A stretch of 64,000 nucleotides of DNA, taken from contig NZ_CP124620.1 in NCBI RefSeq assembly GCF_030128875.1, positions 1,612,001-1,676,000 of the forward strand, in the 5' to 3' direction. The position numbers and the translations under genes are program-made. This document shows positions 47,166-55,835 of the stretch, one piece after another. Positions within the stretch are counted from its first letter, which is position 1. Every line of letters starts with the position of its first letter. Below the pieces are notes generated by a model that had not been told where the DNA came from, ran no database searches, and saw only the letters and a program-made list of their open reading frames with translations. This stretch comes from Stenotrophomonas sp. BIO128-Bstrain (GTDB lineage Bacteria > Pseudomonadota > Gammaproteobacteria > Xanthomonadales > Xanthomonadaceae).

Positions 47166-50159
47166 TCAGTAGTCGTAACTCACGCTGACCCGCAGCGAAC
47201 GGGGCGCCTGACGCACGGTTGCCGCGCCATACAGCGGATCCGGCTGTCCCGGATCCAGCTCGGCGTACGGCGATTTCCACAGCGCCACCTGGCTGTTGAA
47301 CACATTGAACACGTCCAGGTTGAAGCCCAGCCGACCATCGGCCACTGCCGGGCGGTAGGACACCCCCAGGTCAAGCTGCTTCAGCCACGGTAGGCGCCCC
47401 TGGCTCCCGGGAGGCGCCGGCTGGCCGTTGTAGAAGTGATACGCGATGCCGTAGCCGGATGGGTCTTCGAAGTCCGGCCCGTACGAGCCCAGCGCACTGA
47501 ACGGCGAACCCGAGAGTACCTTCAGGTTGGCCGACACCAACCATTCCGGGGTGAGCTGGTAGTAGCCGTGCAGCTTGAACTGGTGGGTGTGGTCGTTGCT
47601 CTGCGGCCCGTTGGTGTGCTCCATCAGCTGGGCGTAGTCCCACGCCTGCGTGGTGGACACCGCCGTCTGGCCGATCCCCGAGAGCAACTGGCCTTCAGTG
47701 GTCCCGTAACTGCGTGACCAGGTGTAGTCGCCGCGGGCATACCAGCGGCCATCGAACGGATGTTCCAGCGAGAGGTTCACCGCGTAGTAGTTGCGCTTGA
47801 ACTGCGGGAAGCCCATTTCCGCGTTGCTCAGCGGAACCGTCACGTAATTGCCGCCAGTATCGACCAGGTTGAAGGTGTTGGCGCGGCCGGGATTGATCAG
47901 CCAGCAGCTGACCGGGTTGCTGTCCTTGGTCACGTTGTAGCCCAGGCTGCTGGCCTTGCCGAGCACCGCATCGATATCGCAGTAGTCGTCCACGCCGCTG
48001 CGCAGCACGCGGTAGGTCGCTTTGGCCCCGTACACCCAGTCCTGGCCGAGCGCCTTGCTGAAGCCGAGGATGAACTCATCCTGGTAGGACGGCTCGATGC
48101 CGGAGGTGGCCACGGTCTTCGCATCCGGCAGCAGGCCATAGTTGTTGTTGGCCGAAACAGGATCGGAGAACCGGGTGAGGTCTGTCGGATAGCCGTTGCT
48201 GTCGATGCCGCCGTAGGTGTAGTACGTCGAGGTGGCCAGCGTCGCGCCAGCGGCGTTGAACGCCGGGTTCAGCGGCAGCGCCAGGTAATAGCGCCCCACG
48301 TTGCCGAACACCTTGAAGCGGCCATCACCGTCGACATCCCAGCTGAAGCCGAGGCGCGGCGCCCACTGCCCACTGGTCTGCTTGATGTACGCGTCGCCAT
48401 CGCGGTTGAAATTCGTGAACTGGTCCAGGCGCAGGCCAAGATTGAGCAGCAGCCGGTCGGTGACCTGCCAGTTGTCTTCAATGTACTGCGCCCGCTGCGA
48501 CGCCCGTACCGAAGCCAGCGCGCTGTAGACATACTGGCGTACGTAATAGCCGTCCTCGCCATTGCGGATGCCACCTGTCGCCGGCACGCCGAGGCCGGTA
48601 TTGATCGGCACGTTCGGGTTGGACTGCCCGTAGATCCAGTAGTAGCCATCGGCCGAGGCGACCGAACCGCGGTTCAACGCGCGGGCGTTCTGGTTGTCGA
48701 TGCCGAGTGTGATGCTGTGGTCGCCCCACACGTAGTTCGCATCCAGGCGCAGGTTGTTGCTGCGGTTGCCGCGAACCGGATTGACCAGCAGCGAGGTGGT
48801 CTGCGCGTTGGTGATCGGCGTGCCACCGGTCAGCGCCGGATTCTGCAGGTTGGGGCTGCTGAGGTAGGTCAGGCTGCCGTCGTAGGCCGGGTTGCCGATG
48901 TAGTCATCCGTGCGCATTTCGCCGTATTGCGCGCTGACGGTGAGCCGGTCGGTCAGGTAGCCGGTGTACTTGGCCGTCCACAGGTCGCCACCGGTCTTGG
49001 TGGTGTCGTCCTTGCCGCGTTGGGCGCCACGGGTGAGCGTGTCGTAGTCATAGGCGAAGATGTCGCCACGGTATACGTTGCGGCTGGAGGCGCCGGTCAG
49101 CTCCAGCAGATGATTGTCGGTGATGTTCCAATCCACCTTGGCGTACCAGCGGGGGCGCTCGTACTCGTAGCGGGAATAGGAATTCGTCGCCTCCACGTTC
49201 TTGACATCCGTGCCTTCACGGCGCTCCAGCTCGTAGGAGCCGAAGAAGAACAGCCGGTCTTCGATCAACGGGCCGCCGGCATAGATGCTCTGCGTGCTGA
49301 CCCATTCGCGGTCCTTGCTCTCCGGCGCATACAGTGCGCCATCGCCGGGGTAACGCACGTCGTCCTTGTCCGCACGTGTGGATGCCGGCTCCCAGGTGGC
49401 CTGGCCGCCGAAGTGCCACTGATTCGTTCCGCGCTTGCCGACCGCATTGATCACGCCACCATCGGAGCGGCCGTACTTGGCGCTGTAGCCACCGGTGTAG
49501 ATCTCCTGCTGGTCGATGCTTCCGTACGGCAAGGTCAGCCCGCCAAGGCCGCGCAGCGGATCGGTGCTGTTGAAGCCGTTGATGTAGTAGGCGTTCTCCG
49601 CTGCGGATGAACCGCCAAAGCTCACCAGCTGAGCGCCGGTTGGGCCCGCGTAGGTGCCGTTGCCGCTGTTGCCGATCACGCCGGGTGCGAGCTGGGCGAT
49701 GGCCTCGGCCGAACGGCCCAGCGGCAGCCGCTGCAGTTGCTCTGCGGTGATGACCGTACGCGAATCCACGCTGCTCACATCGATCGCGGCGGCGGCACGG
49801 TCCGCGCTGACCTGGATGCCGTCCAGGCGGGTGACATCGCCGAACGATACTTCGGTACTGGTACCGACCGTCAGTGCGACGTCCTGGCGGGTCTGCAGCA
49901 CCTTGCCGTCGGCGTCGCGCGCCTCGACCGAATACCGGCCCAGCGGAAGCTGGCTGATGGTATAGCGACCGCGCGCGTCGACGGTCACTTCGCGGGTGAG
50001 TCCGGTATCGCTGCGAACGAAAATGCGCTGCGCCGATGGCGGCGCCTGGCCGGCGATCGCACCGGTGGTGGACTGTGCATGCAGGGTCGGGGAGGCGGTG
50101 GCAAGCAACACCGCCAACGCCAGCAATCGCGGGCGCAGGGAAAAACGAGCTGTCGTCAT
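47166..50159 (-). CDS. TonB-dependent receptor, Oar-like, with a carboxypeptidase-type N-domain
   Basis: An outer-membrane protein of 997 residues. A signal peptide ends SPTLHAQS. Residues about 30-110 are a carboxypeptidase-regulatory-like beta domain (TREVTVDARGRYTISQLPLGRYSVEARDADG). A plug with TAEQLQRLPLGRSAEAIAQLAPGV and a large beta-barrel follow, ending RVSVSYDY. This Oar-like class is abundant in xanthomonads and may carry peptides or other large substrates; no iron link is seen. I prefer the ATG at 50159, where the signal begins, though no strong ribosome site precedes it; an ATG at 50228 is possible. It is divergent from the thioredoxin-like gene. Confidence 0.88.
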   Translation of the reverse strand: MTTARFSLRPRLLALAVLLATASPTLHAQSTTGAIAGQAPPSAQRIFVRSDTGLTREVTVDARGRYTISQLPLGRYSVEARDADGKVLQTRQDVALTVGTSTEVSFGDVTRLDGIQVSADRAAAAIDVSSVDSRTVITAEQLQRLPLGRSAEAIAQLAPGVIGNSGNGTYAGPTGAQLVSFGGSSAAENAYYINGFNSTDPLRGLGGLTLPYGSIDQQEIYTGGYSAKYGRSDGGVINAVGKRGTNQWHFGGQATWEPASTRADKDDVRYPGDGALYAPESKDREWVSTQSIYAGGPLIEDRLFFFGSYELERREGTDVKNVEATNSYSRYEYERPRWYAKVDWNITDNHLLELTGASSRNVYRGDIFAYDYDTLTRGAQRGKDDTTKTGGDLWTAKYTGYLTDRLTVSAQYGEMRTDDYIGNPAYDGSLTYLSSPNLQNPALTGGTPITNAQTTSLLVNPVRGNRSNNLRLDANYVWGDHSITLGIDNQNARALNRGSVASADGYYWIYGQSNPNVPINTGLGVPATGGIRNGEDGYYVRQYVYSALASVRASQRAQYIEDNWQVTDRLLLNLGLRLDQFTNFNRDGDAYIKQTSGQWAPRLGFSWDVDGDGRFKVFGNVGRYYLALPLNPAFNAAGATLATSTYYTYGGIDSNGYPTDLTRFSDPVSANNNYGLLPDAKTVATSGIEPSYQDEFILGFSKALGQDWVYGAKATYRVLRSGVDDYCDIDAVLGKASSLGYNVTKDSNPVSCWLINPGRANTFNLVDTGGNYVTVPLSNAEMGFPQFKRNYYAVNLSLEHPFDGRWYARGDYTWSRSYGTTEGQLLSGIGQTAVSTTQAWDYAQLMEHTNGPQSNDHTHQFKLHGYYQLTPEWLVSANLKVLSGSPFSALGSYGPDFEDPSGYGIAYHFYNGQPAPPGSQGRLPWLKQLDLGVSYRPAVADGRLGFNLDVFNVFNSQVALWKSPYAELDPGQPDPLYGAATVRQAPRSLRVSVSYDY

Positions 50160-50502
50160 CGAAGGTCGTACGGGTAGTGGGGGAAGCCATGTCTGTGACC
50201 GCCTCGGGGCGGATTGGACATCGCACATTCATTAACCCCGCTCGCGCCCCAATGCAGAAATGCGCAGGGGTTATGTGGTGTTTGCCGATGGCGATATCGA
50301 CAGCGCCGAAACCATGACACGGGTCACCGCGCAGGCAGGTTCTGCGTGGTTACGCGTAGCGGGCGCAGGTGTGCGGCGCGTGACTCATCACTGCTGGGTC
50401 TGCCGTCATGAGCAATCTGCATCAGTGTCAGCTCACCCGCGGCCGCGCGGCTTCCTACAATCGAGCCTGTCTGCTGCCCTCTCCAACTGCCTGGATGTCC
50501 TG
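50160..50502. other. Divergent intergenic region
   Basis: About 340 bases separate the receptor and the thioredoxin-like gene. An open frame in phase with the latter reaches back to 50260 but has no coding character. On the plus strand TACAAT (50456-50461) is a possible -10 for the thioredoxin-like gene, with no convincing -35. An AACCCC/GGGGTT repeat lies near 50232-50273. No other feature is seen. Confidence 0.35.
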
Positions 50503-52056
50503 ATGCGCCTTGCTCTATCCCTTGGTTTGCTGGGCGTGGTTGCCCTGCTCCCGGCCTGCACGCCGGCCCCCTCCCCCGCTGACGCTGCGGCGCCCACGGC
50601 TACCGCACCGGCACCTGCGGAGATCGCCTGGCGCCATGGCGACGTCGACGACGCGTTCGCCGATGCGCGCGACAGCGGCAAGCCCGTGCTGCTGTACTGG
50701 GGCGCGGTGTGGTGCCCGCCCTGCAACCAGCTCAAGGCCACGCTGTTCAAGGATCCGGCCTTCATCGCGCTGACCCGTCAGTACGTGCCCGTCTATCTGG
50801 ACGGGGACGAGGAAGGCGCACAGGCCTGGGGCGAGCGATTCGGCGTGCGCGGCTATCCGACCCTGATCGTGCTTGACCCGCAGCGCAACGAGCTCACCCG
50901 CCTGGCCGGTGGCAACGACAGTGAAGCCCTGACCCGCGCCCTCACCCTGGCTGCCAGCCGTCGCACCGCCGTGAGCGAGGTGCTGCAGCATGCCTTGACG
51001 GCACCACAGGATGTCAGCGCGGAGGACTGGCGCGTGCTCGGCGATTACGGCTGGGAAGTGGATGCCAACCGCCTGGCGGGCAAGCGCGATGCAGCGTCAT
51101 TGCTGCAGCAACTGGCCACTGCTGCGCCCGAGCCGGCGCTGCAGCGGCGGTTCGCGTTGCTGGCGCTCGGTGCAGGCAAGCCGGACAACGCGCCGACCGC
51201 CGCCCAGCGCGACAGCACCCGCGCCCTGCTGGATGCCGTTCTCGCCTCCCCTGCGGAAGTGCGGGCCAATCGGGACCTGCTCGGCTATCAGGGCCCTGCC
51301 CTGGTGGCCCGCGCCAGTTCCACCCCGGACCAGGCCCAGCAACTGGGAACGCAGCTGCTGGGCGCGCTGGATGCCGCGGATCATGCCCTCGGCGACAAAG
51401 CCGATGCGCGGCTCGGCACTGTCATCACCGAGCTTGCCCTGCAGCGCCAGCAGCATCCCGACCAGGACATTCCAGCGGCGCTGAAGGCCAAGGCGCAGCA
51501 GCGTGTCGCGGCCGCCGATGCCGCCGCGACCACACCACACGAACGCCAGGCCACGATCAGTACCGCCGTCTATGTACTCCGCCAGATCAAGAACGATGCC
51601 GCGGCCGAGAAGCTCCTGCTGGCCGAGCTGGAGCGCAGCCAGACACCCTATTACTACATGCCCGAACTGGCCGAACTGGCTGAAGAACGTGGCGACAAGG
51701 CTTCTGCCATCTCCTGGCTGCACAAGGCCTACCAGGGTGCGCAGGGACCGGCCACGCGCGTGCAGTGGGGCGTTCTCTACGTTGAGGGGCTGCTGCGCTT
51801 GAGCCCGGACGATGCGCCGGCGATCGAGACGGCCACCACCGAGGTCATCGCCGATCTGGCTGCCCAGCCAGCCGGCTACCACCAGCGCACCCGCCAGCGG
51901 TTTGAACGGTTGGGCGGTGCGTTGCAGGCGTGGAGCCGCGACCACCACGGCGCGGAAAGCCTGACCCGGCTGCAGGCACGGATGACCGAAACATGCGCGA
52001 AGGCCGCCAGCTCGACCGACAGCAGCGCAGGCTGCGAGCGGTGGCTGAAAAGCTGA
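50503..52056 (+). CDS. Thioredoxin-like lipoprotein with a helical C-terminal domain
   Basis: A 517-residue protein. The signal ends VALLPACTPAP with a lipobox-like site. Residues about 45-150 form a thioredoxin fold with active site WCPPC near 70-74 and the cis-Pro in VRGYPTLIVLD. The rest (about 160-517) is helical, rich in Ala, Leu and Gln and resembles TPR-like repeats (YYYMPELAELAEERGDKASAISWLHKAY). It probably reduces or isomerises disulfides in the periplasm. The start at 50503 fits the signal peptide. Confidence 0.85.
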   Translation: MRLALSLGLLGVVALLPACTPAPSPADAAAPTATAPAPAEIAWRHGDVDDAFADARDSGKPVLLYWGAVWCPPCNQLKATLFKDPAFIALTRQYVPVYLDGDEEGAQAWGERFGVRGYPTLIVLDPQRNELTRLAGGNDSEALTRALTLAASRRTAVSEVLQHALTAPQDVSAEDWRVLGDYGWEVDANRLAGKRDAASLLQQLATAAPEPALQRRFALLALGAGKPDNAPTAAQRDSTRALLDAVLASPAEVRANRDLLGYQGPALVARASSTPDQAQQLGTQLLGALDAADHALGDKADARLGTVITELALQRQQHPDQDIPAALKAKAQQRVAAADAAATTPHERQATISTAVYVLRQIKNDAAAEKLLLAELERSQTPYYYMPELAELAEERGDKASAISWLHKAYQGAQGPATRVQWGVLYVEGLLRLSPDDAPAIETATTEVIADLAAQPAGYHQRTRQRFERLGGALQAWSRDHHGAESLTRLQARMTETCAKAASSTDSSAGCERWLKS

Positions 52057-52089
52057 CCCGGCAGGTCAGCCCGTCGTCAGGAGCAAGGC

Positions 52090-52109
52090 GCCGCCCGTCG
52101 TTGGGCGGC
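52090..52109. terminator. Hairpin between convergent genes
   Basis: GCCGCCC and GGGCGGC pair over a 6-base loop between the thioredoxin-like stop (52056) and the peptidase stop (52127). No long T-run is seen on either strand; it could serve both genes. Confidence 0.45.
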
Positions 52110-52126
52110 GACCTCCAACGAGAGCA

Positions 52127-53053
52127 TCAGCGGCGCGGATGCGCCAGCGCAAAGTCCAGGCCGGCGCATACCGCCGCGACCTGCGCATCGTTGCATTCCT
52201 GCGGCGACGTCCGCGGGCTGTCCGGGTAGACCTCGGTGGTGGTGGCGTACAGCGCGTCGGTGAAGCCGGCGCAGGCGCCGATCGAACGCGATTCGCCCCA
52301 GACCACGCCCGGCGACTGCAGCGGCATGCCGATCAGCTCGCCATTGGCATCGGCCGGGGCGATGTGCGTGATCTTCTCCACTGCGGCGATCAACGCCTGC
52401 TGGAACGCCGGCTGCGGATCTTCGCTGTTGCCGATCACGTAGAAGCCATCGGGAATGATGTCCGGCACCAGGGCGATGCCATCGCGGGCGCAGCGCGCCG
52501 GATCGAACTCATGCAGGTCGCTGTCGGTCGTTTCGTGCAGGTCCAGGTGCACCAGCAGGTCATCGCCACGCGCGGCCATCCAGCGCATCAGCGAAGCCGC
52601 TTCTTCGATCTGGCCATCACCACGGAAGCTGCGGTTGGGATCGATCGCATCGGGATTCCAGCGCTGGATGCGCTCATAGCCCCACGGGCTGACGCAGGGC
52701 GCCACGATCAGATTGATACGGCCTGCATACGCCTCGGCGTTCTGATCCAGGAACTGCAGCGCGCCATGCACGCCGCTGGTTTCGTAGCCGTGCACGCCAC
52801 CGGTCACCAGCGCGGTCGGCAGTGCCGGATCCCACTCATGGCTGACCACCGCAAACAGCGGGTAATGATCCGGCGCGTAGTCCAGCTGCCCGTACTGCAC
52901 CACATCGAAACGCTCGCCCAGGCGCTCGAGCGCGGCCACGACATCGTCGTGGTAGCTGCGCTGGCGCTGCTGGCCTGCGCGCCACCGGGCGCGTTCGGCG
53001 TCACCCCAGGGCTGGCCCGGCGTGCCGATGGGATAGAAATGCGTATTGCTCAT
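52127..53053 (-). CDS. M14-type metallopeptidase-like protein
   Basis: A 308-residue cytoplasmic protein of the zinc carboxypeptidase/succinylglutamate desuccinylase fold. Zinc ligands are likely His and Glu in GGVHGYETSG near residue 87 and His in LVHLDLHETTDSD. The final catalytic Glu would be in TEVYPDSP. It may cleave a C-terminal amino acid or an acyl-amino bond; the substrate is unknown. It is a single gene between two hairpins and lacks a signal peptide. Confidence 0.82.
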   Translation of the reverse strand: MSNTHFYPIGTPGQPWGDAERARWRAGQQRQRSYHDDVVAALERLGERFDVVQYGQLDYAPDHYPLFAVVSHEWDPALPTALVTGGVHGYETSGVHGALQFLDQNAEAYAGRINLIVAPCVSPWGYERIQRWNPDAIDPNRSFRGDGQIEEAASLMRWMAARGDDLLVHLDLHETTDSDLHEFDPARCARDGIALVPDIIPDGFYVIGNSEDPQPAFQQALIAAVEKITHIAPADANGELIGMPLQSPGVVWGESRSIGACAGFTDALYATTTEVYPDSPRTSPQECNDAQVAAVCAGLDFALAHPRR

Positions 53054-53173
53054 GGTGGTACTCCAAGGATGTCATCCGGTCGCCGGACAACTCACGCCGT
53101 CAGCGACACTGCACTGGATATTCTATCTGCGGCCGTGTGCATCCGGCTGTGCGGACTCCCAACGCTGACAGGT

Positions 53174-53201
53174 AAAGGGAGCCGGTTGCCCGGCTCCCTT
53201 T
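53174..53201 (-). terminator. Terminator of the EF-G paralogue gene
   Basis: A perfect 12-bp stem (AAAGGGAGCCGG with CCGGCTCCCTTT) and 4-base loop lie 18 bases after the stop of the EF-G-like gene. Reading the minus strand, the stem ends in TTT. It is a good intrinsic terminator for that gene. The rest of the gap (53054-53218) shows no gene. Confidence 0.7.
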
Positions 53202-53218
53202 CCGTTCCGCTTTGGCCG

Positions 53219-55267
53219 TCAGGCCGTCTGCGCCGCTTCATACCCGTTCAAGCGCATGTCGCTGGACGCGCGCCCCTGGGTCAGCGAGCGCAGCGACGTG
53301 GTATAGCCACCGAGCCGCGCCAGCGGGGCATAACCCAGCACCTCGGTCTGCCCATCCTGGTCCTCGATCGAGGCCACCCGTCCACTGCGGCGGTTGAGGT
53401 CGCCGACCACATCGCCGACGTTGCCCGACGGCGCGTGGATGGCGATCTCCATCACCGGTTCCAGCAGCTGCGTGCCCGCCTGGGCCAGCGCCGCTTTCAC
53501 CGCTTCACTGCCGGCGCGATGGAAGGCCATGTCCGAGGAGTCCTTGACGTGGGTCTGTCCGTCCACCAGCGTCACCTCGACACCGACCACCGGATGCCCC
53601 AGCGGACCTTCGCCCAGTGCGGCACGCACGCCCTTCTCCACCGCATTGACGAACCCACGCGGAATCGCGCCGCCCACGGTGCGATCGACGAAGGTCACCT
53701 CGCCATCCTCGCGCGGGGCGATGTCGATCAGTACCTGGGCGAACTGGCCCTGGCCACCGGTCTGCTTGGCGACCTTGCCTTCCACCCGTTGCACGGCGCG
53801 CTTCGGCGTTTCCTGGTAGGCCACGCGTGGCTCGCCGGTGCGGATGTTGACGCCCCACTCCGTGCGCAGGCGCTCGACCATGACCTCCAGATGCAGTTCG
53901 CCCATGCCCCAGATCAGGGTTTCACCGCTGTCCGCATCGGTCTCGACGCGGAACGACGGATCCTCCTGCGCCAGGCTGGCCAGGCCTTGGCTGATGCGGA
54001 TCAGGTCGGACGCCTTTTCCGCGGTCAACCGCCACGCCAGCACGGCCTGCTGCGCCTGGATCGTATCGAGCAGCAGCGGGCGCGAGGGCGCACTCAGCGT
54101 TTCACCGCTGACCGCATCCTTCCAGCCCAGCACCGCCACGATGTCACCGGCCACGGCCTGCTTGATGTCGTGGGTCTGGTCGGCCTGCACCCGCACCAGG
54201 CGGCTGACGCGTCGCCCGTGTGCGTGCTGCGAGCTGGCCAGTGCGTCGCCCACCTTCAGCGTGCCCGAGTACACCCGCACGAAGCTCAGCGCACCGTGGT
54301 TCTGGTGCGTGATCTTGAACAGCAGCGCCGCCAGCGGGCCATCCGGGTCGGGCGGCAGCCGCACGTCGGTGCCGTTCTCCGTGGCGACCACCGCTGGCCG
54401 ATCCACTGGCGAAGGCAGATAGTCCACCACGGCGTCCAGCAGCGTCTCCACGCCTTTGCTCTTGAACGCCGAGCCCGCCAGTACCGGCACGCCCGCACCC
54501 GCCAGCGCGCCGCGACGGATCGCCGCGCGCAGTTGTGCGTTGTCGATCGCCTCGCCTTCCAGCCAGGCCTGTGCCAGCACGTCATCGGCATCGGCCACGG
54601 CTTCGATCAGGGCCTCGCGCTGCGGCAGCCACTGGGCAGCCTCATCGGCCGTCCAGGCGTGACGCAAGGCGCCGCCCTTGTCGTCCCACTGCACGGTGCT
54701 GCGGTCAACCAGGTCCACCCAGCCGCTGAACTGGCTTTCGGTGCCGACCGGTACGCCCAGCGCCCACGGGGTGGCGCGCAGCTTCTCGCGCAGCTGCGTG
54801 AGCACGCGCTCGAACGAGGCACCGGTGCGGTCCATCTTGTTGACGAAGGCGATCAGCGGCACCCCGTGGCGACGCGCCTGGCGCCAGACCGATTCGGACT
54901 GGGGCTGCACGCCGTCCACGGCGGAGAACACCGCCACCGCGCCGTCCAGCACGCGCAGGGAGCGTTCCACTTCGATCGCGAAATCGATATGGCCCGGGGT
55001 GTCGATCAGAGTCAGGTGATGGATCGGCTCATCGCGTGGCGCCCAATGCGCCTGCACGGCGGCCGCGCCGATGGTGATGCCGCGCTCGCGCTCGATCGCC
55101 GAAAAATCGGTGGTCGCCGCGCCGTCGTGGACTTCGCCGACGCGATGGATCTCGCCGGTTTTCCACAGCAGGCGTTCGGTGAGCGTGGTCTTGCCGGCGT
55201 CGATGTGGGCAATGATGCCGAGGTTGCGCCGGAGGGAAAGGGTCTGGTACGGGGTATGGGTGTTCAT
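53219..55267 (-). CDS. Elongation factor G paralogue (EF-G2 type GTPase)
   Basis: A 682-residue translational GTPase. Motifs G1 AHIDAGKTTLTER, switch region ERERGITIG, G3 DTPGHIDF and G4 NKMD are intact, followed by EF-G domains II to V (ending DMRLNGYEAAQTA). It is not the usual fusA, which sits with rpsL, rpsG and tuf; none of these is nearby. Paralogues of this kind, and the related ribosome-protection proteins, help ribosomes stalled by drugs or stress. I chose the ATG at 55267 (MNTHTPYQTL), where similarity begins; a GTG at 55303 is possible. The gene is preceded by two short leader peptides, a terminator and a hairpin, which imply attenuation. Confidence 0.88.
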   Translation of the reverse strand: MNTHTPYQTLSLRRNLGIIAHIDAGKTTLTERLLWKTGEIHRVGEVHDGAATTDFSAIERERGITIGAAAVQAHWAPRDEPIHHLTLIDTPGHIDFAIEVERSLRVLDGAVAVFSAVDGVQPQSESVWRQARRHGVPLIAFVNKMDRTGASFERVLTQLREKLRATPWALGVPVGTESQFSGWVDLVDRSTVQWDDKGGALRHAWTADEAAQWLPQREALIEAVADADDVLAQAWLEGEAIDNAQLRAAIRRGALAGAGVPVLAGSAFKSKGVETLLDAVVDYLPSPVDRPAVVATENGTDVRLPPDPDGPLAALLFKITHQNHGALSFVRVYSGTLKVGDALASSQHAHGRRVSRLVRVQADQTHDIKQAVAGDIVAVLGWKDAVSGETLSAPSRPLLLDTIQAQQAVLAWRLTAEKASDLIRISQGLASLAQEDPSFRVETDADSGETLIWGMGELHLEVMVERLRTEWGVNIRTGEPRVAYQETPKRAVQRVEGKVAKQTGGQGQFAQVLIDIAPREDGEVTFVDRTVGGAIPRGFVNAVEKGVRAALGEGPLGHPVVGVEVTLVDGQTHVKDSSDMAFHRAGSEAVKAALAQAGTQLLEPVMEIAIHAPSGNVGDVVGDLNRRSGRVASIEDQDGQTEVLGYAPLARLGGYTTSLRSLTQGRASSDMRLNGYEAAQTA

Positions 55268-55296
55268 GGTATGGGTCTCGCTGCCAACATCGAGGA

Positions 55297-55330
55297 GCCG
55301 CACGCCGCCGTTGGCTAACGGGCGTGCGGC
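55297..55330 (-). promoter_or_regulatory. Hairpin in front of the EF-G paralogue
   Basis: GCCGCACGCC pairs perfectly with GGCGTGCGGC, with further inner pairing of CGTT and AACG. On the mRNA it covers the last codons and stop of the second leader peptide and ends about 30 bases before the EF-G-like ATG. A ribosome on the leader peptide would melt it, so leader translation may control access to the main start. Confidence 0.5.
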
Positions 55331-55359
55331 CAGGTTTGGGGCTCGGCGATCTGGTGCAT
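55315..55359 (-). CDS. Second leader peptide of the EF-G paralogue
   Basis: A 14-codon frame, MHQIAEPQTWPHAR, ends in TAG. Its ATG has one of the best ribosome sites in the area (GAAGGAGA about 7 bases upstream), much better than that of the main gene. It starts after the terminator and ends inside the hairpin at 55297-55330. Its position and short length mark it as a regulatory peptide rather than a product. Confidence 0.5.
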   Translation of the reverse strand: MHQIAEPQTWPHAR

Positions 55360-55401
55360 GGCACGTTCTCCTTCAAACAGTTCTGGTACGTGGAAACGAA
55401 A

Positions 55402-55422
55402 AGAGCGCCCGGTGGGCGCTCT
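55402..55422 (-). terminator. Attenuator terminator in the EF-G paralogue leader
   Basis: On the minus strand AGAGCGCCC, a 3-base loop and GGGCGCTCT form a perfect 9-bp stem followed by TTTTCGTTT. This is a good intrinsic terminator placed between the first leader peptide and the EF-G-like gene, so transcription would stop there unless the stem is prevented from forming. Confidence 0.7.
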
Positions 55423-55452
55423 GCTTGGGGTCCAGGGTGACCGGTGTTCCGG

Positions 55453-55542
55453 TCAGCAGCCTCGCACTCCGATTGGCAGACGCGCCCGTGCCGCGTAAAC
55501 GCGGGTCAGGGTAAAAAACGTCAGAAGCGGCATCGAAGTCAT
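55453..55542 (-). CDS. First leader peptide of the EF-G paralogue, with antiterminator segment
   Basis: A 29-codon frame, beginning MTSMPLLTFFTLTRVYAARA and ending GVRGC, starts at 55542 with AGGTGA five bases upstream. It lies 18 bases downstream of the start site predicted from the promoter at 55567-55594. Codons 19-23 contain GGGCGCGTCTGC (55476-55487), which can pair with GCAGAGCGCCC, the 5' arm of the terminator plus two bases, in 11 pairs with one bulged G. A ribosome held in the first half of the peptide would leave this segment free to block the terminator. Confidence 0.6.
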   Translation of the reverse strand: MTSMPLLTFFTLTRVYAARARLPIGVRGC

Positions 55543-55566
55543 GGGGTCACCTGGGGTGTAGCCGGC

Positions 55567-55594
55567 ATTGTAGACCTCTGACGGGCCGCGACAA
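55567..55594 (-). promoter_or_regulatory. Promoter of the EF-G paralogue leader
   Basis: On the minus strand TTGTCG (55589-55594) and TACAAT (55567-55572) are 16 bases apart, a fair sigma-70-type pair. The transcript would start near 55560, giving a leader of about 290 bases before the EF-G-like ATG. Confidence 0.5.
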
Positions 55595-55703
55595 GCCCTC
55601 ATTGGATGCATCGGCGCAACAATGAAGTCCAATTGGTCCACATGGCTGCCATGGATAGGACGGCAATGGTTGCTGCCCGTTCGAACATGCGAATGTGTCG
55701 CAA

Positions 55704-55731
55704 TTGCGTATGCGGCGCAAATCCTTAAAAT
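55704..55731 (+). promoter_or_regulatory. Possible promoter of the siderophore receptor
   Basis: TTGCGT (55704-55709) and TAAAAT (55726-55731) are 16 bases apart. The -35 overlaps the palindrome CGCAATTGCG (55699-55708), a possible operator. No good Fur box is seen here, unlike the iron operon at the other end of the region. Confidence 0.3.
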
Positions 55732-55835
55732 GGCGGCTTATGCGTCGCTTCGGCGACGCCCGCGAGGCCGGCACTGCCGACGAGGCATCGAGCCGGCGCC
55801 CGCGCCCCTTCCTCCGCGTTGTCGAGTTGTTGCCC

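Noticed and set aside
53219..55267. Tetracycline-resistance ribosome protection protein (TetM type) instead of EF-G paralogue
   Set aside because: The domain order and motifs fit EF-G2-type proteins better, and nothing specific to TetM tips was recognised. A link to a given drug cannot be claimed from sequence.
52139..55318. 1059-codon frame on the plus strand opposite the peptidase and EF-G-like genes
   Set aside because: It spans two unrelated genes and their gap, and its composition is that of an antisense frame. The minus-strand genes carry full family motifs.
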